DNA from: CALKWS01 sp051020515
GTDB taxonomy: Bacteria > Actinomycetota > Actinomycetes > Actinomycetales > Beutenbergiaceae
Assembly: GCF_051020515.1 (NCBI RefSeq)
Contig: NZ_CP194857.1
Location: forward strand, 2,170,001 to 2,234,000
Length of the DNA: 64,000 nucleotides
Direction: 5' to 3'
A program made the translations under genes and the position numbers. Under the pieces are notes generated by a model, which saw only the letters and a list, made by a program, of their open reading frames with translations, was not told the origin of the DNA and searched no databases. The first letter of the stretch is position 1. Each line of letters begins with the position of its first letter. This document shows positions 34,829 through 43,423 of this stretch, in pieces.

Positions 34829-35710
34829 TCACTGGGCTGCGCCGTCGTCGGCCTCACCCGGGCGCAGGGCGCCCAGGGCGGGTAGTGCGCTCGCGGCTGC
34901 GTCGTCGTCGGCCTTGGTTGAACTCCGCAGGATCAGGGTGCAGCACTTGGCGCCGCCACCGCCCTTGAGCAGTTCGGAGGTGTCCACCGCGATCGGCTCC
35001 AATCCGCGCTCGCGGGCCTGCGCGGCCAGGTTTGTCGCTCCCGGTGCGTGCACCACGTGGGTACCGTCGCTGACGGCGTTCAGGCCCAGGGCCTGGGCGT
35101 CGGCGTCGCCGGCCACGATCGCCTCGGGGAACATGCGCTGCAGCACCCGCTGGGAGCCGGGGGAGAAGGCGGGCGGGTAGTAGGCGATCAGGTCATCGCG
35201 CAGGATGGTCAGTGCGGTGTCGAGGTGGTAAAAGCGCGGGTCCACCAGTTGCAGCGAGATCACCGGGCGGCCGAAGACCTCCTGGGCTTCGGAGTGCGCG
35301 GCGGCGGAGGTGCGAAAACCGGTCCCGGCCAGGATGTACCCGTTGGTGCACAGCAGGTCCCCCTCGCCCTCGTTGGTCTCGGCGGCCTCGACGGGAGTGA
35401 ACCCGGCCCGGCCCAACCAGTCCAGGTACGCCGGGGCTTCGCCGGCGCGCTCGTTGTGCCGGAACCTGGCGGAGTAGGCGATGCCGCCGATCACGGTGGC
35501 ACCGTTGGCGGCGTAGACCATGTCCGGGTACTGCGGCAGCGGGTCGATCACGTCGACGGTGTGCCCCAGGTCCGCATAGGTGCGGCGCAGCGTGTCCCAC
35601 TGGCTCATCGCGCGGTCGACGTCGGTGGAGACCTTGGCGTTCATCCAGGGGTTGATCTCGTAGGAGACCGTGAAGTGCGTGGGTGGGCACATCAGATAGT
35701 GAGCGGGCAT
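34829..35710 (-). CDS. ddaH: Dimethylarginine dimethylaminohydrolase / arginine deiminase-like
   Basis: 293 residues of the amidinotransferase fold. MCPPTHFTVSYEINPWM is the usual N-terminus, FRHNERAGEAP and GEGDLL follow, and the catalytic cysteine is in LKGGGGAKCCTLIL; the histidine is in RFYHLDTALT. It hydrolyses N-methylated arginines to citrulline. Start ATG 35710 has AAGGAGCATCG. The C-terminal 20 residues are Asp/Ala-rich. First gene of the ddaH-rocD unit. Confidence 0.85.
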   Translation of the reverse strand: MPAHYLMCPPTHFTVSYEINPWMNAKVSTDVDRAMSQWDTLRRTYADLGHTVDVIDPLPQYPDMVYAANGATVIGGIAYSARFRHNERAGEAPAYLDWLGRAGFTPVEAAETNEGEGDLLCTNGYILAGTGFRTSAAAHSEAQEVFGRPVISLQLVDPRFYHLDTALTILRDDLIAYYPPAFSPGSQRVLQRMFPEAIVAGDADAQALGLNAVSDGTHVVHAPGATNLAAQARERGLEPIAVDTSELLKGGGGAKCCTLILRSSTKADDDAAASALPALGALRPGEADDGAAQ

Positions 35711-35798
35711 CGATGCTCCTTCGGTTCGTGGTCCAAGCCCTGGCCTGGTGGGCCCGGTGCCGGATCGCGGGTGCGGCCCCTGGGTGGTGGGCCACACA

Positions 35799-35811
35799 TG
35801 TGATTGTCACA
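35799..35811. promoter_or_regulatory. Palindrome TGTGA-TTG-TCACA upstream of ddaH
   Basis: Perfect five-base arms with a three-base spacer, 89 bases before the ddaH start. The half-sites resemble CRP half-sites but the spacer is three rather than six, so another regulator is more likely. Confidence 0.35.
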
Positions 35812-35928
35812 GAAACCCGCGCGTTGTGTGGGGGTGGCTGGATTACCGGCGGGGCTGGTGTGTGCCCTACGATCGGTGCGCGAGAAGTGTGGGCCCGGGT
35901 TCGCTCCGGCCCGGTGCTGCTCGCCCCC

Positions 35929-36001
35929 GCCCCCGTAGCTCAGGGGATAGAGCAACCGCCTCCTAAGCGGTAGGTCGCGCGTTCGAATCGCGCCGGGGGC
36001 G
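35929..36001 (+). tRNA. tRNA-Arg (anticodon CCT)
   Basis: 73-base cloverleaf: acceptor GCCCCCG/CGGGGGC, D arm GCTC-AGGGGATA-GAGC, anticodon arm ACCGC-CTCCTAA-GCGGT with anticodon CCT at 35962-35964, and T arm GCGCG-TTCGAAT-CGCGC. CCA is not encoded. Reads AGG codons. Confidence 0.95.
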
Positions 36002-36082
36002 CTGGAGTTGGGCGCCGGTGCGGGGCACTGGCGGTGGGGCGCGCTCAGCGCCGGCGCGCCGGTCAGCACTAGCCCTTGGGCG

Positions 36083-36274
36083 ATGCGCATCGTCTCGTTG
36101 AACGCCAGGGGCGGAACCCGCTTTCCCGAGTTGACGCCGTGGATCAAGTCGTGTGCGGCTGATCTCCTCTGCCTGCAGGAGGTGACCCGCACCCCGGGCG
36201 TGCAGGCTGGACGTGTGACCGGGGCCCGCGATCTCCAGCGGGCGCCGAGCAGAGACCCTAGGCTGGAGACATGA
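36083..36274 (+). pseudogene. Truncated endonuclease/exonuclease/phosphatase (EEP) fragment
   Basis: MRIVSLNARGG and ADLLCLQEVTRTPG are the first strand and the metal-binding LQE motif of the EEP family, but only about 40 of some 250 residues remain before sequence unrelated to the family. It begins 82 bases after tRNA-Arg. Probably a deletion remnant. Confidence 0.5.
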
Positions 36275-36450
36275 AGGTTCTCGTTGTGGTCCTGCTCGTC
36301 CTGTGGGTGCTGGTCTCGATCGTGGGGTTCGCGCTGGAGGGCCTGATCTGGCTGGGCCTGATCGGGATCGTGCTGTTCCTCGGCACGGTGATCATCGCCG
36401 CACTGCGCCGTAGCGCCGGTCGCAAGAGCGGTGGCCGCCCGACCCCCTGA
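36271..36450 (+). CDS. Small two-helix membrane protein
   Basis: 59 residues. Two hydrophobic helices, VLVVVLLVLWVLVSIVGFAL and WLGLIGIVLFLGTVIIAAL, then a basic tail RRSAGRKSGGRPTP. Short proteins with the same WLxLIGIVLFLxT segment are widespread in actinobacteria; function unknown. ATG 36271 has CTGGAG at six-base spacing. Confidence 0.65.
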   Translation: MKVLVVVLLVLWVLVSIVGFALEGLIWLGLIGIVLFLGTVIIAALRRSAGRKSGGRPTP

Positions 36451-36456
36451 CCGCCG

Positions 36457-37158
36457 TCACCGCCGTCGAGCGGGCCGGTCCGGTTCAGTCGCCGGCGTGA
36501 TGCTCCCTTCCACCAGGCCGGCGATCCGGTTCAGCATCCGCCAGGTCATCAAGGCCGAGATCAGGCTGGTCGCCTCCACCGGTGCCCGCTGTAGGCGGGT
36601 TCGTGGGGCGTAGCGTTCCCGCACATGCAGGCGGGTGAGCGGGCGGTCCGAGTCCGGATCGTTCAGCGGAACGAGGTGAAGAGTCCAGGTGTAACCCATG
36701 CCGGTGTCCGCGAGCACCGGGGTGCCGGCGTTGGTGGCAGCCAGCAGCACCCCGGGATCGACCGCTGCGATACGCAACTGGACCCGAGGGTGCAGGGCCA
36801 GGGTGTCGCCGGCCTGGACGTCCTGCCACTCGGGGTGGATCCGGGTGGCGCCGGCGATCTGGCACCCCGCCAGGTTCTCCAGGGTCTCGAAGGAGTAGAA
36901 CCCTGCCTTGTCCTGCCCGATCTGGGCGAGCCAGGGCCAGATGCGTGCTGGGGCGGCGTTGATCAGAATGGCCCGGTCGTTCTGCACGGTGGCATCCGGC
37001 AGCAGGTAATCCCCCGGCAGTGGGGCTGCCGCCTCCTGCGGGGTGAGGCCGAGGCGGCGGTGCGCGCCGGCGATCATCACGGCGGCGGTCGTTACCGCGA
37101 GCGAGACGAACGGGGCGGCCGCCAGCCCCAGGATGGCGCGTCGGGTGGACATGAACAT
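36457..37158 (-). CDS. SRPBCC-like membrane-anchored protein
   Basis: 233 residues. A basic start and hydrophobic segment (RRAILGLAAAPFVSLAVTTA) suggests an N-terminal anchor. The body has the START/polyketide-cyclase-like pattern: RAILINAAPARIWPWLAQIGQDKAGFYSFETLENLAG, then GDTLALHPRV and TRLHVRERYAPR. Such proteins bind hydrophobic ligands; the ligand is unknown. The frame extends upstream to 37584 but through a 30-base repeat, so the start is placed at ATG 37158 or 37152. Confidence 0.65.
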   Translation of the reverse strand: MFMSTRRAILGLAAAPFVSLAVTTAAVMIAGAHRRLGLTPQEAAAPLPGDYLLPDATVQNDRAILINAAPARIWPWLAQIGQDKAGFYSFETLENLAGCQIAGATRIHPEWQDVQAGDTLALHPRVQLRIAAVDPGVLLAATNAGTPVLADTGMGYTWTLHLVPLNDPDSDRPLTRLHVRERYAPRTRLQRAPVEATSLISALMTWRMLNRIAGLVEGSITPATEPDRPARRR

Positions 37159-37250
37159 CACCTCACCCACCATCGTGGCACCGGAACCGCCGCCCGGACA
37201 GGTGCGAAGGTCCTGGGCGGTGTCAACCGCAGCCGCGCCCGGGCGCTGAG

Positions 37251-37340
37251 CGCGCCCAGCACCACCGGCACGCAGCCCAGCGCGCCCAGCACCATCGGCA
37301 CGCAGCCCACCGCGCCCAGCACCACCACCCGCAGCCCCCG
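37251..37340. repeat. 30-bp tandem repeat, three copies
   Basis: CGCGCCCAGCACCACCGGCA followed by CGCAGCCCAG repeats at 37251, 37281 and 37311 with a few substitutions. It lies between the SRPBCC-like gene and the DUF2207 gene and would encode Ala/Val/Cys/Trp-rich nonsense. Confidence 0.8.
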
Positions 37341-37352
37341 CTCCCAGCAGGA

Positions 37353-39311
37353 TCAGCGCCCGCCCCCACCGCCGCCACCGCCGCCGCCACCGGCGCCGCC
37401 CCCACCGCCGAACCCCGAACCCCCGCTGGAACCGGAGGTGGGCGAGGCAGCGCCGACGAAGGAGTTCATCGACGAGGCGATCGAAGCCACGCTGGGCACC
37501 GCTCCGGGATGGAAGCCGACGTACCAACCGGTGTTCACGTGCGCGCGGCCCTGAGCCTGGAGCTCCTCGAAGATCTTCGCCCACCGCTCGGCCACCCCGA
37601 ACACGATCGCGTAGGGCAGGTACCGGGAGAACACGTCGATGCCCTCCTCGAAGCGGATCTGGTTGGCCTCGGCGGCAGACAGGTACATCTTGAACCCGCG
37701 CAACTGCTCATACAAGGCCCGGCCGGTGGCGCTGCGCCGGAACGAGGTGACGAACGTGATCGCGCGCAGCACGAGCCACAGTCCCAACACGATCAGCAGC
37801 ATGACCGTCAGACGCACCGCTGAGGGCGGCAGCACGTCGGCGCTGGTGCCGACGAAGGCAGTTCCGAGCAGCACCACGGCCGCGGCGATCTGCCAGACCA
37901 ACGACCGGCCCCGGCGGGTCGGTCCGCTCTTCCGCCGTGCCGACGCCGACACCGGCCGGGTGAACAGCCCCTGGGCGTCGATCTGCTCGGCCACCCGGGT
38001 GCGCAGTGTGGTGGTGAGTTTGGTCAGCCGGGAACGTTCCTTGCTCAACCGCACCGTCGGCTGCGTGGCGAACAGGTCGATCAGGACCCGGTCCTCGAAC
38101 TCGGCCAACTCGGAGCGCCGCTGCGCCGCATCGGGCGCCAGGGTCACGTCCCAGTCCTTGGCCCGGCCGCGCCGGTCGGTCTTCGCCTCCCGGATGGTCA
38201 GGAACCCCCGCACGGCCAGATCCACGATGGTGGCAGCCAGCGCGTGCGCGTCGCTGACCTTGTGCTCGAGCCGGCTGGCCACCGCCGGGGCCAGACCCTC
38301 GGGGGGCTGGAACCGGACCGTCTCAGGTGGATTGCGCTGCAACTGCGCCACCGGGTGGGTCTCGCGGGCGTGCGGCGGCGGGAAGGTGCCCGGGGGAATC
38401 CCGACGAAGTGGTCATCGCGGCCCTGGCGGTACCGGCGCACCAGGAGCAACGCATAGGCCAGGACGACCGCCCCCACCGGCACCGGCCAGTACGTGGTCA
38501 GGGTGTTCACGATCGGGTCGGTCACCTGCGCGATGCGTTCCTGGCCGGCGGTCAAGCCCACCACGTCCCCCTCGGCCGGGACCAGGATCGGCTCGATGTC
38601 GTCGAAGGTGCCGGCCGGAAACGCCACCGCGACCGTCTGCTGCTGCCCGGGCCGGAGCGTCCCGGTGGCGAACGTGGCGGTGCTGCCCGCGGCCTCGGCG
38701 GCGCACGGCTGGTCCGAACCGGACGGGCCCTCCCAGCAGCGGTGATCGGTGATGTCCACCGGCCCGGTCACCGTGGTGGTGACCTGGTCGAAGCGGACCT
38801 CCCACTCATCACCGGTGACGTTCCAGAAGAACTCGTCCTGGTCGGGTACCTCGTCGTCGTCGCGGATCGCGTTCAGGGCGCCGGCGATGGTGTACCCGAG
38901 TTCGTAGGTCTGCACCCCGGTGCGGGTGTCGTCGGAGCCGTCCGGGGCTCCGATGTCCACCCTCAGGTAGGCCCCGCGCTCGCTGATCCAGTGCTCCGCC
39001 GGGGCCCCGGAAGGGCTGTGGACGTCGAACTGGTCGTAGCGGTACAGGCGCATCAGGTCGGGATCGTGCGGCCAGGCGAACCGTTGGGCGAGTTCCCGTC
39101 GCAGCCCCAGACCGTCACGGTCGCCGAAGTCCCACTCATACGTCTCGGTGACGTGGACCAGCCCCCCGGCGTCGATCGTGATCTCCACATCCAAGGCCCG
39201 GACGACGTCGTCACGGGCGTCGGCCTGCGTCGGTGCGGCCGTAGCGCTCACCCCGGCGACGGTCAGGACGGCGACGGCCACAGCGAGCAGAGCGGATCTC
39301 AGCACAGTCAT
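37353..39311 (-). CDS. DUF2207 membrane protein
   Basis: 652 residues. Signal segment LRSALLAVAVAVLTVAG, then an extracytoplasmic beta-rich DUF2207 domain (VRALDVEITIDAGGLVHVTETYEWDF) to about residue 270. One helix near 285 (VPVGAVVLAYALLLV) and a helix pair near 500 (LVWQIAAAVVLLG; LTVMLLIVLGLWLVL) flank a cytoplasmic part. The tail is a glycine run (FGGGGGAGGGGG). Family function unknown, often beside envelope genes. Start ATG 39311. Confidence 0.82.
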   Translation of the reverse strand: MTVLRSALLAVAVAVLTVAGVSATAAPTQADARDDVVRALDVEITIDAGGLVHVTETYEWDFGDRDGLGLRRELAQRFAWPHDPDLMRLYRYDQFDVHSPSGAPAEHWISERGAYLRVDIGAPDGSDDTRTGVQTYELGYTIAGALNAIRDDDEVPDQDEFFWNVTGDEWEVRFDQVTTTVTGPVDITDHRCWEGPSGSDQPCAAEAAGSTATFATGTLRPGQQQTVAVAFPAGTFDDIEPILVPAEGDVVGLTAGQERIAQVTDPIVNTLTTYWPVPVGAVVLAYALLLVRRYRQGRDDHFVGIPPGTFPPPHARETHPVAQLQRNPPETVRFQPPEGLAPAVASRLEHKVSDAHALAATIVDLAVRGFLTIREAKTDRRGRAKDWDVTLAPDAAQRRSELAEFEDRVLIDLFATQPTVRLSKERSRLTKLTTTLRTRVAEQIDAQGLFTRPVSASARRKSGPTRRGRSLVWQIAAAVVLLGTAFVGTSADVLPPSAVRLTVMLLIVLGLWLVLRAITFVTSFRRSATGRALYEQLRGFKMYLSAAEANQIRFEEGIDVFSRYLPYAIVFGVAERWAKIFEELQAQGRAHVNTGWYVGFHPGAVPSVASIASSMNSFVGAASPTSGSSGGSGFGGGGGAGGGGGGGGGGGR

Positions 39312-39477
39312 CCGTGCCACCGTATTGGCCCGCGGGCCCGCCCGACCACCATCCCGGGTGGGCAGGAGTGCCCATGGCGAGATGCGTCGTCGTCGGTTGT
39401 TGCCTGCCCCTCCGTAGGATCGTGGCGTCCGCAGCAATTCTCGGTGCCCCGGGGTCGACGTCGAAGTGGAGCAAGGA

Positions 39478-40596
39478 ATGAGCCAGCAGCGCCCGAACGC
39501 GATTGCGGGTTATGAGGACTGGGCGGACTATGTGCTCGCCGGCGGCGCCGCGGGAGGCGAGGCACCCACCGGCGGGCTCGCCGAGGTGCTCGCGCCCCCG
39601 GCCGCACCCACGCAGCTCCAGGTCACCCACGGCGCGGCGACCAGCGCCGAGGGGGTGCGTACCCTGCGCCTGTCCTGGCAACTGGGGTACGGCCCGGCCA
39701 CCGCGGCCTACCTGTGCACACCCGAGGGTGCCGATGGCCCGCTGCCGGCGATCCTGCTGATGCACTGCCACTCGGGCAACAAGTGGGTCGGCGCCGAACG
39801 GCTGGTGGACCTGGGGGAGCAGGACACCCCGGAGTCCCTGGCGCTGCGAGCACAGATGTACGGCGGTCAGGCGGTGGCGAACCACCTGGCCGGGCAGGGT
39901 TTCGCCGTGCTGGCCCACGACGCGTTCGTGTGGGGCAGCCGCGCCTTCACCCTCGATCCGCGACCGGCCCGGGCCGATTTCCACCTGCAGGGACAGATGG
40001 CGCTGTGGCGCGAGCAGGGCGAGGAGGCCACCCCGGAGCGGATCTACAACACCCTCGCTGCCGACCACGAGCACACCGTGGCCAAAGTCGCGCTGATGCT
40101 GGGCACCACCTTCGCCGGGATGGTGGCCCACGACGACCTGGCCGCACTGACCGTGCTGGCCTCCCTGCCGATGGTCGACGTCGATCGGATCGGCACCATG
40201 GGGCTGTCCGGGGGCGGTGGCCGGGCGATGCTGCTCGCCTCGCTCAGCCCCCGGATCCGGGCGCACCTGGTGGCCGGGATGATGTTCACGTTCGACTCGC
40301 TGCTGCCCGCGCACATCGACGCCCACTCCTGGTTGATGTACTCCCCGGGCATCCTGCGTTACTCGGAGTGGCCGCTGATCCCCACGCACGCCCCCACCCG
40401 CCAGTCGATGCACGTGCAGTTCGCCACCCAGGACGCGTTGTTCTCCCCGGCGGGCATGCACGCGGCCGATGCGATGCTGCGGGCCGCGGACCCAGCCGCC
40501 GTCGAGTACTCCAGCGCCTGGTTCGACGAGCCGCACCGGATGACCCCGCAGATGCAGGACGACGCCGCGGCGTTCTTCACCCGGGCGCTGGGATAG
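39478..40596 (+). CDS. Alpha/beta hydrolase (acetyl-xylan-esterase/dienelactone-hydrolase-like)
   Basis: 372 residues. The nucleophile elbow is GLSGGGGRAM, preceded by DRIGTMG; the histidine lies in DEPHRMTPQM near the C-terminus. AILLMHCHSGNKWVGAERLV is an unusual oxyanion-hole strand. No signal peptide, so cytosolic. Location next to mutarotase and sugar-uptake genes suggests deacylation of a carbohydrate. ATG 39478 with GGAG at seven bases is preferred over GTG 39466. Confidence 0.72.
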   Translation: MSQQRPNAIAGYEDWADYVLAGGAAGGEAPTGGLAEVLAPPAAPTQLQVTHGAATSAEGVRTLRLSWQLGYGPATAAYLCTPEGADGPLPAILLMHCHSGNKWVGAERLVDLGEQDTPESLALRAQMYGGQAVANHLAGQGFAVLAHDAFVWGSRAFTLDPRPARADFHLQGQMALWREQGEEATPERIYNTLAADHEHTVAKVALMLGTTFAGMVAHDDLAALTVLASLPMVDVDRIGTMGLSGGGGRAMLLASLSPRIRAHLVAGMMFTFDSLLPAHIDAHSWLMYSPGILRYSEWPLIPTHAPTRQSMHVQFATQDALFSPAGMHAADAMLRAADPAAVEYSSAWFDEPHRMTPQMQDDAAAFFTRALG

Positions 40597-40670
40597 CGGC
40601 CGCTGGGTAGCGGCCGACGGCGCGGGACGGCGCCATGCGCGAGCGGGCGGGGCGACCTCGCCCGATCCGG

Positions 40671-41603
40671 TTACTGCAGCGTCAGACCCCAGCGCACGTA
40701 GTGGTCATCGCCGGGCTCCAGGCGCACCAGGTCATCCCCGGTGCGGAAGGCGTCGGCGACACAGCTCATCGGCTCGGCGGCCAGGCCGGTGCGGCGCGCG
40801 GGGCCGGGCAGCTCATCCCCGGTGCACATCTGCCAGCAACCCATGGTCCGGTCCATCCACACCGCCGCGGTGTGCCCGTCGGCCCCGCGCAGACGCAACC
40901 AGGACAGGTCCTGGGCGTCGTAGGTGGCGCCGACGAAGGCATCATCGAGCACCGTGCCGCCCAGTTTCCGGGGCTCGCGGAAGTCGAACTCCTCCGGCAG
41001 TTCCTGGGTGCCGGTGGGCAGCAACCGGTCGTCGGTGGCGACCCACCTGGTGGCGTCCAACTGCAAGGTGGCCTCATCCAGCCCGCCCTCGCCGGGGGAG
41101 AGCCACGGGTGGAACCCGATCCCGTAGGGCGCGGCCGCGCTGCCGATATTGCGGGTGCGCACTTCGATCTCCAGCCCGCCCGGCCCCAGGGCGTAGCGGA
41201 TCGTGGTGGCCAGCTGGAAGGGGTAGCCGGGCGTGGCCGGGGGTTCGATCATCAGGGTGACGGAGGCCGCGCTGTGGTCGATGGTGCGCCAGCGCTTCCA
41301 GTTCACCAGGCCGTGCAGGGCGGTGTTGCGACCGGGTTCGCTGATGTCGAGCTGGTAGTCCACCCCGTCCCAGGTGTAGGCGCCGTCGCGGATGCGGTTG
41401 GGCCATGGCACCAGCACCGCGCCGTGGTAGGCCGGTGGCAACTCGTCCTCGGCGAAGGGGACGACGACGTCGCGTCCGCCGGTCCGGAAGGCGCGCAGGT
41501 GCGCGCCCACCTCGGTGATCACGGCGTACTGGTCGCCGCGCTGCAGTTCGAAGGCGGCGCCGGTGGGCAGGGGGGCTTCGTTGGTGGTGATGGTCACGGC
41601 CAC
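40671..41603 (-). CDS. Aldose 1-epimerase family protein (mutarotase)
   Basis: 310 residues. VLVPWPNRIRDGAYTWDG, ALHGLVNWKRWRTI (His), GIGFHPWLSPGEG (His) and RTGLAAEPMSC (Glu) correspond to the mutarotase catalytic positions. Interconverts anomers of an aldose. GTG 41603 is the start. Convergent with the hydrolase gene and divergent from the Gfo/Idh gene. Confidence 0.83.
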   Translation of the reverse strand: MAVTITTNEAPLPTGAAFELQRGDQYAVITEVGAHLRAFRTGGRDVVVPFAEDELPPAYHGAVLVPWPNRIRDGAYTWDGVDYQLDISEPGRNTALHGLVNWKRWRTIDHSAASVTLMIEPPATPGYPFQLATTIRYALGPGGLEIEVRTRNIGSAAAPYGIGFHPWLSPGEGGLDEATLQLDATRWVATDDRLLPTGTQELPEEFDFREPRKLGGTVLDDAFVGATYDAQDLSWLRLRGADGHTAAVWMDRTMGCWQMCTGDELPGPARRTGLAAEPMSCVADAFRTGDDLVRLEPGDDHYVRWGLTLQ

Positions 41604-41643
41604 ACGATACTCACCGCGCGCGCACGGGGCCCGATGGGCCCAC

Positions 41644-41717
41644 GGTGCCGTCGTACGGGGTCCCCATCGGCTGCGGTGCCGTCGTACGGGGTCCCCATCG
41701 GCGGCGGTGCCGTCGTA
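41644..41717. repeat. 31-bp tandem repeat, 2.4 copies
   Basis: GGTGCCGTCGTACGGGGTCC followed by CCATCGGCTGC repeats exactly at 31-base spacing from 41644, 41675 and 41706 (partial). It lies in the divergent promoter region upstream of the LacI operator. Confidence 0.85.
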
Positions 41718-41771
41718 TCGACACGATCCGGGCAGGGCGTTGCCAGCGCCACGATCGACCTGGCATGATGC

Positions 41772-41788
41772 GTGGAAGCGTTTACGCA
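41772..41788. promoter_or_regulatory. LacI-family operator upstream of the Gfo/Idh gene
   Basis: Contains AAGCGTTTACGCA, identical over 13 bases to the site at 43271. The AANCGNTT core is the LacI/GalR type. It lies 45-61 bases before ATG 41833. The regulator encoded at 47095 is the obvious candidate. Confidence 0.7.
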
Positions 41789-41832
41789 GACACCAATGCC
41801 GGTGCTCACTGCCGGCCTCCAGGAGGAACTCG

Positions 41833-43170
41833 ATGGCCGACCAGCCCAGTACCCGCCGTTACGCCGTCGTCGGCACCGGACACCGTTCGCAGATGTACAT
41901 CAACGCGATCCTCGGCGAGCACGCGCCGGTCTCGGAGTTGGTGGCCTGGTGCGATGTGAACCCGGGCCGGATCGACTACTACGACGAGGTGGTCCAGGCC
42001 GCGGGTGGCCGGGCGCTGCCGCGCTACGCACCGGACCACCAGTTGGAGCAGATGATCGCCGAGCAAGCCGTGGATGTGGCGATCGTGACCTCCCCGGACC
42101 ACACCCATGCCGACCTGGTCTCCCGTTCCCTGCGCGCCGGCGCCGACGTCGTGGTGGAGAAGCCCTTGACCATCGACGCCGACGGCTGCCGCAGCATCAC
42201 CACCGCCGTGGCCGAGAGCGGCAAGGCGGTGGTGATGACGTTCAACTATCGCTACTCCCCGCGCAACTCCAGCCTGAAGGAGGTCATCGCCTCCGGCCGC
42301 ATCGGCCAGGTCACCTCGGTGCACTTCGAGTGGGCCCTGGACACGATGCACGGCGCGGACTACTTCCGCCGCTGGCACCGCTACAAGAACTCCTCCGGCG
42401 GCCTGCTGGTGCACAAGTCCTCCCATCACTTCGATCTGGTCAACTGGTGGTTGGCCGACGTGCCGGTGCGTGTCTACGCTCGCGGTGGCCTGAAGTTCTA
42501 CGGCGACCAGGGCGCCGGCATCGCTCAGGCACCAAGCCCGCGACCCGAGCGCGGCACCCCGGCGCCGGGCAATGACCCGTGGACGCTGGATCTACGCGAG
42601 GACGAACGGCTGCGCCGGCTCTACCTGGACGCCGAGCACCACGACGGGTACCTGCGCGACCGGGATGTGTTCGACGCCGGCATCACCATCGAGGACAACG
42701 TGGCGGTGCTGGTGGACTATGCCGGCGGCGCGGTGATGACCTACTCCCTGAACGCCCACGCGCCCTGGGAGGGCTACCGCGTCACCGTCAACGGCACCAA
42801 GGGCCGGGCCGAGTTGGAGGTGGTTGAGCGCGGTTCGGTGGCGATGACCGCCGAGGGCGTGCTGGACCCGAGTGCCCGGGAGGCGCAGGACAGTGACGCG
42901 CTGCGACCCAAGGGGGAGCACCTGGTGGTGCAGGAGCACTGGCAGCGTGCCACCGAGCACCCGATCCCGATGGGGCAGGGTTCGCACGGTGGCGGCGACG
43001 CGATCTTGCTCTCCGACGTCTTCCGCGGCCCGGGGGAGGATCCGCTCGGCCGCCCGGCGGGCTACACCGACGGCATCCACGCGGTCTCGGTGGGCATCGC
43101 CGGCAACGAGTCCCTGCGTACCGGCGCCCCGGTGGACATCGCCGACCTGCGCCTCAACGACGCGACCTGA
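41833..43170 (+). CDS. Gfo/Idh/MocA-family oxidoreductase
   Basis: 445 residues. The N-terminal Rossmann motif is VVGTGHRSQMY, EKPLT is the conserved cofactor/substrate loop, and GGLLVHKSSHHFDLVNWW carries the catalytic-type lysine and histidines. Oxidises sugars, inositols or sugar acids with NAD(P). ATG 41833 has AGGAGGAACTCG. Regulated with the sugar importer through the shared operator sequence. Confidence 0.88.
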   Translation: MADQPSTRRYAVVGTGHRSQMYINAILGEHAPVSELVAWCDVNPGRIDYYDEVVQAAGGRALPRYAPDHQLEQMIAEQAVDVAIVTSPDHTHADLVSRSLRAGADVVVEKPLTIDADGCRSITTAVAESGKAVVMTFNYRYSPRNSSLKEVIASGRIGQVTSVHFEWALDTMHGADYFRRWHRYKNSSGGLLVHKSSHHFDLVNWWLADVPVRVYARGGLKFYGDQGAGIAQAPSPRPERGTPAPGNDPWTLDLREDERLRRLYLDAEHHDGYLRDRDVFDAGITIEDNVAVLVDYAGGAVMTYSLNAHAPWEGYRVTVNGTKGRAELEVVERGSVAMTAEGVLDPSAREAQDSDALRPKGEHLVVQEHWQRATEHPIPMGQGSHGGGDAILLSDVFRGPGEDPLGRPAGYTDGIHAVSVGIAGNESLRTGAPVDIADLRLNDAT

Positions 43171-43265
43171 CCGCCCGGTCCGGGACGGGCAAATGTTTCG
43201 GTTCTGCATCAATCGCCGCGGTAGCCACCAGGGGCTGTTGCGGTGGGATGCCTCGTGCTACTCTC

Positions 43266-43283
43266 TGCGAAAGCGTTTACGCA
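43266..43283. promoter_or_regulatory. LacI-family operator upstream of the ABC sugar importer
   Basis: TGCGAAAGCGTTTACGCA is an 18-base near-perfect palindrome, 98 bases before the small ORF and 140 bases before the permease start. Confidence 0.75.
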
Positions 43284-43363
43284 CACGACCAACAAAGAGT
43301 CAGATCATCGGAGTGGATGGCCGCGTGAGCGGGCTCCACCACCCAGAGCGACAAGGAAGCCGC

Positions 43364-43423
43364 ATGATGGAAATGGACCCGATCGGCACCCGCTGGTGCC
43401 GGAATGTTTCGGGGGGTGGGTAA
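43364..43423 (+). CDS. Possible 19-residue leader peptide coupled to the permease
   Basis: ATG 43364 follows AAGGAAG at four-to-six-base spacing and encodes MMEMDPIGTRWCRNVSGGG. Its TAA overlaps the permease ATG as TAATG. A good ribosome site and the exact stop-start overlap suggest real translation that feeds ribosomes to the permease. No homologue known to me. Confidence 0.35.
   Translation: MMEMDPIGTRWCRNVSGGG

Noticed and set aside
35799..35811. CRP site upstream of ddaH
   Set aside because: The TGTGA and TCACA half-sites are only three bases apart rather than six, so CRP binding is unlikely; kept only as a generic palindrome.
36457..37584. N-terminal extension of the SRPBCC-like protein
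   Set aside because: The added part is translated from a 30-base tandem repeat and would overlap the DUF2207 3' end.
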